The position numbers were made by a program, and so were the translations under genes. Below are positions 56,841 through 64,000 of a stretch of DNA of 64,000 bases, piece by piece. The notes beneath the pieces are model-generated. The model searched no databases. It was given only the letters and a program-made list of their open reading frames with translations, and had not been told where the DNA came from. The stretch covers positions 70,174,265 through 70,238,264 of the forward strand of contig CM060890.1 of assembly GCA_030762935.1 (NCBI GenBank), written 5' to 3'. The stretch's first letter is position 1. Every line of letters begins with the position of its first letter. The DNA comes from Hymenopus coronatus. Lineage: Eukaryota; Arthropoda; Insecta; Mantodea; Hymenopodidae.

Positions 56841-58320
56841 GTAGCAGATTGACGTCCCCAACCGAACGAGGTCCACTCTTCAATTAGTTCAGGAATTTAG
56901 TGCACTCTAGAGAGAAAACTTAAGATTTCATCTACATAATCTTTACTTTAAAAGCTTCATTATAACACAAAGATTACCTGATTATAGGCATATCTGAAGA
57001 CAACTTACGGAACTAAGATGTGAGGTGAATGTAATAGAAAAACAAGCATAAAGATCTCTATTTTTAATTTAATTTATGGATATCTACGGCTCATAAAATA
57101 TAACATAATTAGATACAAGTTAATGAATTTGAATAAAACATATAAATTAAGTGTGGATAAAAAGGACGAATTTAACCATCTAAACAGAACTAAAGAATGT
57201 CAATATAAACCGAAAAAAGAACGGGTACTATAAGGTTATCTCAGTGTTAACATAAAAATAAAAACCCAGACCAAAATAAATTAATTTAGGTTGTTAGGAG
57301 CCACTTAGCGGTACCCAAACATAAAGAACATAATAAATGAAAACAAACGTATAATATAAATAATAAAATAAAGACGTGCAGATATAAAATCAGGGTGCTA
57401 GTTTGGAATAAAACGATTGTATATAAACCAGTAGTGACAAGAAAGTTTTATGTTGTGCCTGTTTGGTCGGGATCGGGAATGAAATCTCCTAGGGGTGATA
57501 GGAATTGGGAAGGAATCCAATAATCGCATGTCTTTTGGTGATTTTTGCTCCCTCTGCAAGTCGACGAGAGCATAAATATCTTGCTGACTGAGTTCTTAAG
57601 GCGTGGCGTATCCTCATTGGCGCCTTTCCTATGAAAAGATTTCCTGGGTACTGAATAAAAATCACCATATTTCAGTGGTTTTGATCCAGCCCAAACCAAA
57701 TAGAGACACACTTTGTAATTTATCATTGGAAGCTTTTCTGGTAATGCTTAATAACTTTAGCTGTTTCATAATGAAACTTAGTTCACCGTCCTTCGGTTTC
57801 TGTGCAATTTTATCGCGCGTGACATTGTTTCACTGTTTAAGGTTAGATTTTTCTAAGTCTCACGAGAACCTTAACCAACACGGCATTTCCCTACATGTGG
57901 TACAAGCTAAAGTGTGTTTCCGCTGGCGGAGAGTAGAGTCTAACATATTGGATGTCACCCCTCATTCTCAAAATCTTTCCCGAAATTTCTTGTATTTCAT
58001 GCTATAGCACATCTTATTCGCCAAGCTTAACTTTTCTGTTTTATATTGGCCCGGATGTTGCTTGACACTGTCCATGGTCTTAAGGCAAAGCTCCTATTCC
58101 TAACGGTATCGACTGCTAACTTCTGGAGTGATAACCATCAGCTCAGGAATGCACTAGCAATCTGCCAAGTATGAATATCTGCCGTTACTTTTAGCATTCC
58201 ACGCTGGCTTGGTTTCTCATTTTGCCTTTCCTTTGCCTCAACATTCATCAGCTTCTTTTACATTCCTGTGCTCATTAATATTGCATTATTGACTTTAGTT
58301 TTAAAATATAAAAATTTTAG
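56841..58320. other. Unassigned stretch
   Basis: A 134-codon frame on the plus strand (57603-58007) and a 92-codon frame on the minus strand (57448-57726) overlap at their ends. Neither has a recognisable domain or a clear start. GC is somewhat higher than average. Confidence 0.3.
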
Positions 58321-58534
58321 ATTTATTTATTAAATTTGCTTATTTGCTTCTTTAATTGTGACACATAAAAGACGACCTCAACATTCTAGTAAAATATGTA
58401 AGAATCAAGAAATGAATTACGGACAATAATGATGCCTAAAACGTGGAGAACCATGGAAATAAAGAGACAAAGTTTTGAGAAATATACCGTAACAATTTAG
58501 AACTTGACGGATATGAAACCTATATAAATCTTAG

Positions 58535-58918
58535 TTAGTTGATCCAGATAGAACTCTGAGGATCTTCACTGTGATCAGAGTCTTCGTGGTTGTAGCCAGT
58601 AGCTATTTGGAAGAAAACTTCTGGAGTACAGTGTCCGACAGCTTGGCATTCACGGTAGATCTTTGGTTGATTATAGCTTGTTAGTACAATGAAAAAGCTG
58701 CGCAGAACTTTGTGGGCACAACTATTGCCAATTACGTCATTCTTCCTTCTCACGCATGTCCATGTGGCATCAGACGCCTGCACATCACAAGGTTTTTTTA
58801 TCAATGTTGGGAGAGAGGGCATTGCAAGTGGATGTGAGTAATCACAAACATCATAGTATTGTAAGAGTATATTAACTAATATAAGAACTATTAAAAGTAA
58901 TGTCGGGAGTTTCTCCAC
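58535..58918 (-). CDS. Candidate terminal exon: small secreted six-cysteine protein
   Basis: A 127-codon open frame directly after an in-frame TAG; the first codon is GTG, so it is not a complete ATG-started gene. The preceding AG (..AACTTAG|GTGG) could be a splice acceptor. The product begins with a hydrophobic run typical of a signal peptide (KLPTLLLIVLILVNILL). It then has six cysteines (DVC, KPC, WTC, NSC, REC, GHC), consistent with three disulfides, and an acidic tail (HEDSDHSEDPQ). Poly-A signals (AATAAA, minus strand) lie about 205 bp downstream at 58322-58331. I do not recognise the family. A chance frame remains possible. Confidence 0.35.
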   Translation of the reverse strand: MEKLPTLLLIVLILVNILLQYYDVCDYSHPLAMPSLPTLIKKPCDVQASDATWTCVRRKNDVIGNSCAHKVLRSFFIVLTSYNQPKIYRECQAVGHCTPEVFFQIATGYNHEDSDHSEDPQSSIWIN

Positions 58919-59024
58919 CTAAGTTCTCTTCTGGTAAGTCCCTTAGAGGACAGGCTAGGTAGATTGTTTACAATGTCGCCACACATTTGCAAAACCAAGC
59001 ACTGTTCTGATCCTACATTCAACA

Positions 59025-59495
59025 ATGCACATGAATAGTTTAACAATGAAATATTATCATTGCATATTATCCGTCCATCCCCAACTTTCCTGTTTCTTAA
59101 AATTAACTAGAGGTCAGCCACATTGTTTTAAATCAGCTCACCAAGTATGTCAAAATGTAGGATACAAAGTAACTTTGTATTCTATTTTCAAAATAAATAC
59201 TCAACTGCACTTGGCAACTTATTGTAAGGTATCAATGGAACTATTTAAGTCAGCAAAATTTAATACGAATAGTTTTAGTGAACAAATTGAAACTAACCAA
59301 TTTAAAAATGAATTTAAGCTAAGCATTTCTTTTTCTAACCAAACTTATATTACAGCTCATCAAATAGGTAATATAAATTTGCAGTTTTATATAAAAAAGT
59401 ATATAGACTGCACCGTATTGAGCAATTTATATAACTCACTTATATTTTGGCATAAAATATCTACATTTTTTAAATCACGTACATATAAGCACTAA
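59025..59495 (+). CDS. Unidentified 156-codon open frame
   Basis: Starts at a true ATG (59025) and is the longest ATG-started frame outside mobile-element relics. The product is basic and Asn/Ser/Phe/Tyr-rich, without a signal peptide or clear membrane segment, and no motif is recognised. AT-rich codon use is close to the local background, so coding status is uncertain. Confidence 0.25.
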   Translation: MHMNSLTMKYYHCILSVHPQLSCFLKLTRGQPHCFKSAHQVCQNVGYKVTLYSIFKINTQLHLATYCKVSMELFKSAKFNTNSFSEQIETNQFKNEFKLSISFSNQTYITAHQIGNINLQFYIKKYIDCTVLSNLYNSLIFWHKISTFFKSRTYKH

Positions 59496-59754
59496 ACATT
59501 GCAGAGGTAATTAATTACACAGGCGTTACATGTGGTAAATTTTTTTTAAAGTTAAGTCAAGTACTTCAGATTTTGTAATATTTACAAATCGGTCAATACG
59601 GAATTACAGTATTACATAAAAAATCAGTCAAGCCACCTGTGATAATCAGGGAGCGGGGTTTTAATAGATAAATAGAGCAGTCATATTGCCGCACGGGATT
59701 ATAGTATACGTCACAAAATGTGGCAAATCTAACCGCTTTATTTGCAAACCATCC

Positions 59755-59988
59755 ATTTTTTTTTCATTTTTTTAAAATACAGTTTCGGAGTCTGGTTAGG
59801 ACTCCGGCGCTGTATACCATTTTTCCTCTTTTTGCATTTTCCTAACATTTACTTTGCTTTCTGTTTGATCACTGTTTTTCTGTTTTCTTCCAATACACAC
59901 ACAAATACACATTTCACAGACATATAAACACCGATGATCTAACCCACGATCCCTTGCGCCACGAAGCATCACAGCGAGACACATTAGG
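59755..59988 (-). mobile_element. SINE H, copy 2
   Basis: Minus strand: head CTTCGTGGCGCAAGGGATCG with a B box damaged to GTGGGTTAGATC, then GGTGTTTATATGTCTGTG, and on to AGTCCTAACCAGACTCCGAA and an A-rich tail (T run 59758-59776 on plus). Its 5' side is cut by the LINE that begins at about 59990. Confidence 0.75.
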
Positions 59989-60003
59989 GGGGGGAGGAAT
60001 TAC

Positions 60004-62635
60004 GCGAAGGTCAACGAAAGAGCAAGGATAGTTTTATTAATGAGGAGGGCAGACAATTACTTGCTTTCTGCGATGCCTTCTCTTTAGAAATAATGAATGG
60101 CAAGTACAGTGAGGATCGAGAGGGAGAACTCTCTTTCATAAATGAAATAGGGGTTAGTGTAATAGATTTTATTTTAATAAGTCAGGGTTTAATTGGCAGA
60201 ATTAGAAACTTTTGGGTGGGGGATCGTATCGAGTCGGATCACTGTCCGGTTGCCCTGGAACTGAATATAGAGACGGCCATGGCGGCGCACCTGAAGAGGG
60301 TCAGGGGGACGAAGGGAGATTCGTTAGTAAATTTATATGGCAACCGGTAGAAAAAGAAGTACTTGTTGATAAATTAGAAAGAAGATTAGAGGAAAGGAAC
60401 GCAGACACAGCGGAGGAACTAACGCATATAATAGCAACGGCTGCGGGGACAAAGAAAGTCCAAATGTATGGTAAGTTAAAACCATTCAGTGGTTGGTATG
60501 ACCAGCAATGCAGAGCTGTAAAGAAACAAGCAGAGGCGGCTCTGTCAAAATTCAGAAGGGAGGGGGGAGATGGCATTAGGAAATTTTTTACAAAAAAGCG
60601 AAGGGAGTATAAACAGCTCTTACGGGAAAAGAGAATTACGTGGCAAGACAAAATTACTCAGAAAATTAGTAATATTTTAACGCAGGGGGATAACGCTGAG
60701 ATGTGGCAAGTAGTAAAACATTTAAGAGGCAACCGTCAGGCGCCCAACGAAATGTCTCCCAGAAAATGGGCAATGCGTTTTATGGGAATATTCGGGAAAG
60801 GTGAAAGGGAAGGAATTTTTATAAAGGAAGTGCAAATTTTGGGAAATCTTGAGATCCCAATACTGGACGAGGAAATATCAGCACGAGAAATAGCACAGGC
60901 GCTGGGGAGTCTGAAGGGAGGCAAAGCTCCAGGGTTGGATGGGCTGCCCTCGGAAGTTTTTAAAGCCGCAGCCAATGTTAATGAGTTTGGTAGGAGTATG
61001 CTCCAGATATGTAACCGATTGTATATTGAGGGGAATTACCCTTCCTGTTGGAGAAAGGGCATTATTCATCCCATTTTTAAAGGGAAGGGAACTATTGGAA
61101 ATCCGGATAACTATAGGGGGGTTACTCTTTTGCCAATTATGGAGAAAATTTACTGTAGAGTGTTATATAACCGGATAAAGAACTGGGAATCTAAATTTGG
61201 CAAACTTTCAAAATTTCAAATGGGTTTCAGAGAAGGACACAGTACCATAGATGCCGCTTTTATATTAGACACCTTAAGGACGAAGCAACTGTTAATTAAG
61301 CGGGGAGAGTTTCATTGTGCTTTTGTGGACCATAAGAAGGCATTTGACTCTATCAATCGAAATGCATTATGGTACAAACTAGGCCGAAAGAGGTTATCAA
61401 GTAAATATGGTTAGAGCATTGCAGGTAATGTATCAAAATGTCGAATTCTGTATGAAGTACGAGAGAAACAGGGTGTCCGAGAGCTGCCTAAGCTATAGGG
61501 GAGTGAGGCAGGGTTGTATTTTATCTCCCTTGCTATTTAATCTCTTTGTGGATGATATTACTGATACAATGATTGCAGAGAATATCCAAGCACTAGTAGT
61601 AGCGGATTTGCAGATCCCAACACTTTTATACGTAGACGATTTAGTATTGTTCTCTACGATAGTAAACGGATTGCAACGAGGACTGGACAAACTTAAGAAT
61701 TATTGCGATGAATGGCTACTTACGGTTAATGTGAATAAGACTAAGGCAATGACTTTCAAAAAGGGTTGTGTTTATAGCAGAGAGGAGACTTGTACATATG
61801 CAGGACAGATACTGGACAATGTTAAAGCTTTTGTGTACTTAGGACTCACATTCACAATGAACGGAAAATAGACAAAACACATTGACATTACGAAACACAA
61901 GGCAAGGGTGAAAGCGACGGAAGCTCTCCGGATACGCTACAGAATACCGAATATATCCATAATCTTAATGGAAATTGTATACGGAGCGACAGTTACATCC
62001 ACGATGACATACAGAGGAGAAATATGGAGGTGGGAACAAACAGGGAATCTGGATCAAGTAAGGACCCAATTTTTGAAAGGAATTCTGGCTGTAGGGAGGG
62101 GTACGGCAAACTGCGGAATAATGAGGGAATTCGGGGCACATAGTGAAACGATAGAGTGCAAAATCAGAGCAGTTAAATATTGGATGAGAATCGTTCACGG
62201 AAACCAATCTCTAATTATGGCAGTCTGCTACCGTGAACAGTTGCGAATGGAAGGTAATTCGATGTGGGCATCAAAATTAAAGAAAGGATTGGAAACAATT
62301 GGGATGGGAGACATTTGGATGGCGGGGCAGGAAAACAGGTGAAGTATTTGGAGAAAAATTAAGAACTGCCTGTGTGATATTGACAGACAGCAAATAATTG
62401 CGCAATGCACAGACAAGGTGTCATTAGAAGTACATTCTGGGCTGAAATCGGAGTGAGGTATGGAGCAATACATCAAAACAGGTACCAAGCTCATTAGAGA
62501 GGGGCTCGCGTGGATTAGACTAGGAGCATGGAGGAGCACGAACATTTCTGATGAGAATGGTACGAGAATCTGTCCCATTTGCGAGGAGGAAGAGTCGTGG
62601 ACTCACATCTTGGCAAGATGTAGGGGTACAGAGGA
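60004..62635 (+). pseudogene. LINE endonuclease and reverse transcriptase (ORF2), broken
   Basis: Endonuclease C-terminal part in frame 3 (up to 60350): INEEGRQLLAFCDAF, SVIDFILISQG and RIESDHCPVALEL (the SDH motif of AP-type endonucleases). A frameshift near 60.31-60.33 kb leads to the RT: GGKAPGLDGLPSEVFKAA, NYRGVTLLPI, FQMGFREGHSTIDAA and HKKAFDSINRNALW. A second frameshift near 61.40 kb is followed by RGVRQGCILSPLLFNLF and the catalytic YVDD at 61629-61640. In-frame stops at 61869 (TAG) and two TGAs further on precede a zinc knuckle CPICEEEESWTHILARC (62571-62631). The order fits the I/R1/Jockey-related groups; the clade is not certain. Inactive as it stands. Confidence 0.9.
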
Positions 62636-62639
62636 ATAG

Positions 62640-63257
62640 CGGGAAAAATATTTGCCGCGATTTTTTCCACTGCGAATGTAGGGCTAGAAGCATGTTGGAC
62701 GCTACTGGCAGGCACGGAAAACATAGACGGGCTAGGTAAATTTATACTTAAGGCAAGACAGCTGAGATCTGAGGAGGCTGCCAATAGAGAAGGGGGGGGG
62801 GGGAGATAAGATCAACTGAACAAAAGTGACTACATTGTTCTACATACATATATATTATGTCATACTTAGGTCACTGTTGTGCTTTGGTTTTATATATGTT
62901 GTATATACATATTATGTGTATATATGTCCTTTAAGTGTAATTTTCTATTATAACAGGGTGCATTTATGAAGGTGTACTCTGTGCTGTAAATTTAAATTGC
63001 TATATTTCAATATCTTTGTATTTTTATTTTCGGGTTCACTCTTAGTTCTTTATTGTTGTTTAATATTGCTTTGGACTGTGTATTTCCTTTGTCTTTTTAT
63101 TTTCATGTTTACTCTTTTAATTCTATGTTGTTGTTTTAATATTGCTTGTAATGTGTATTACAAAAGCACGTGCGGTCTGTGGACCCGTGCGATTGTTGAA
63201 ATTCTATGTATGATATTGCTATGTCAATAGATACACTTATTCATTCATGCATTCATA
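62640..63257 (+). other. LINE 3' untranslated region and microsatellite tail
   Basis: Contains an eleven-G run (62791-62801), a GT/AT-rich middle, the 310-bp end shared with 6715-7034, and TTCATTCATGCATTCAT as the tail. No poly-A tail; the simple-repeat tail is characteristic of some LINE groups. Confidence 0.85.
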
Positions 63258-63578
63258 CTCAATGTTAGAAAATTACGCAAAGAAGATTCAGTACCAACTG
63301 AGTTTGTTCCGATAAATCTCAAATCTGAGTAATACGCTTTCTTACAGAGCCACGCTCAACGCAAAAACTGGACCATAACACAATCATCAACTGCGTTACT
63401 AACCTATGAAGATGAAATCAAATCACTAGTAGACTATGACATCTGCAACTCATGCCATTGTGTGAATTAAAAACATGACTAAAATATACCTTTGACAAAA
63501 CAGTTACATCCCGATTGGTATAAAACCCGTCAGATGTTTATCCCTCACCTGTACAAGCTGACAAACTCTGTTTACTAG

Positions 63579-64000
63579 ATATTGAATAGAGTGTTTACAG
63601 AGGAACTGGGCACAGATCCGGTGAGGGTATTTTACCTACGCTCCAAGAAACTCCTGTTCCCGGGAGCAAAGTTAAGATGGATATATCGGGTGGCCGAAAC
63701 CAGACGACACTGCAATTACAGGGTCACTACATCTTACAGATTGAAACGCCCCTGAACTAGGACAGGCAGACCGAATCTCAACCAACCTAGAGGATCAAAC
63801 GCCCCTCTCCTCCCCAAGGGGCGGTCCTTGTACATAGTAATCAGCCCAAGGAGAGGAGAATGCCACACTGAGCCGAAACACAACCGCCAACATTTCCAAC
63901 CCGGAAACACACCAATCGGGATGAAAGATAACTACATAATCAATGAACTATATGGAGGGGCTAAAAATTCCCGAGATGAGAGAAAACACTGGAGCATTCG
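63579..64000 (+). pseudogene. Open frame with one TGA, unidentified, runs off the window
   Basis: From about 63579 a plus-strand frame is open for about 58 codons to a TGA at 63753-63755. It then stays open in the same frame for about 82 codons to the window end. Base composition is clearly richer in G and C than the neighbourhood. The first part (EELGTDPVRVFYLRSKKLLF..) looks protein-like. I do not recognise it. It could be a decayed mobile-element ORF or an edge of a gene lying beyond the window. Confidence 0.35.

Larger units (their letters stand above)
59990..63257 (+). mobile_element. Non-LTR retrotransposon (LINE), 5' truncated
   Basis: About 3.27 kb: the C-terminal part of the endonuclease, a full reverse transcriptase region, a C-terminal CCHC knuckle, a 3' UTR (about 62640-63235) and an (ATTC)n-type tail. 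The last 310 bp closely match the tail at 6.7-7.03 kb, so the element and its relatives have moved in this genome. The 5' edge lies in or next to a SINE H. The target duplication could not be defined. Confidence 0.9.

Noticed and set aside
60301..62784. Minus-strand open frames of 60-116 codons across the LINE
   Set aside because: Shadows of the LINE ORF2.

Overview
This window looks like AT-rich, repeat-dominated nuclear DNA from an arthropod, most likely an insect with a large genome. Two different mariner elements, tRNA-derived SINEs, a Ty3/gypsy relic and a non-LTR retrotransposon with an (ATTC)n tail point that way. Nothing in the sequence fixes the species. I see no intact conventional gene, no rRNA, no functional tRNA and no CRISPR. 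Almost every open frame is a fragment of a mobile element or a chance frame.

The dominant component is one dispersed repeat of about 870-900 bp, here called R880. I count about 25 copies or fragments in both orientations, roughly a quarter of the window. One end (the P end) is a near-perfect palindrome of about 36 bp around TACTATGTACATAGT. The other end (the N end) reads TCTGATGTGTTCCATTCACA outward-in. ACTTTCTCTAC recurs as a subterminal inverted repeat. Copies carry an internal GT-rich microsatellite, sit in A/T runs without a clear target duplication, and occur once as a head-to-tail tandem. These are traits of non-autonomous Helentron/Helitron-like elements (HINEs). The assignment is inference. 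In feature entries for R880, strand + means that the P end is at the lower coordinate.

Layout: 1-3.4 kb has a SINE and an R880 copy split by a mariner. 4.7-7.2 kb has two R880 copies, the second holding a SINE that itself holds a LINE tail. 7.4-10.5 kb has SINEs and a large imperfect inverted repeat. 10.5-13.4 kb has two R880 copies and a tRNA-Val-derived SINE. 14.9-16 kb has decayed protein-like frames. 16.2-26.7 kb has R880 copies, a rearranged gypsy relic (19.1-20.7 kb) and SINEs. 27-35.3 kb has SINEs, R880 copies, a CR1-like LINE end and a 72-bp insertion with a hairpin. 36-44.9 kb has R880 copies, including one inserted into another, and a candidate coding exon at 40.2-40.4 kb. 46.4-50.8 kb has an LTR-like segment and the tandem R880 pair. 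51.9-53.1 kb is a second mariner. 54.3-56.7 kb has R880 copies, one holding a solo LTR. 58.5-59.5 kb has two unidentified open frames. 60-63.3 kb is a 5'-truncated non-LTR retrotransposon. The last 0.7 kb has richer base composition and a long open frame.

The elements do not form a pathway. Their nesting gives a relative chronology: R880 amplified early and then received mariner, SINE, LINE-tail, solo-LTR and hairpin insertions. At least one R880 copy moved late enough to insert into another R880. Repeat boundaries were read by eye and are uncertain by about 10-20 bp. No identities were computed.
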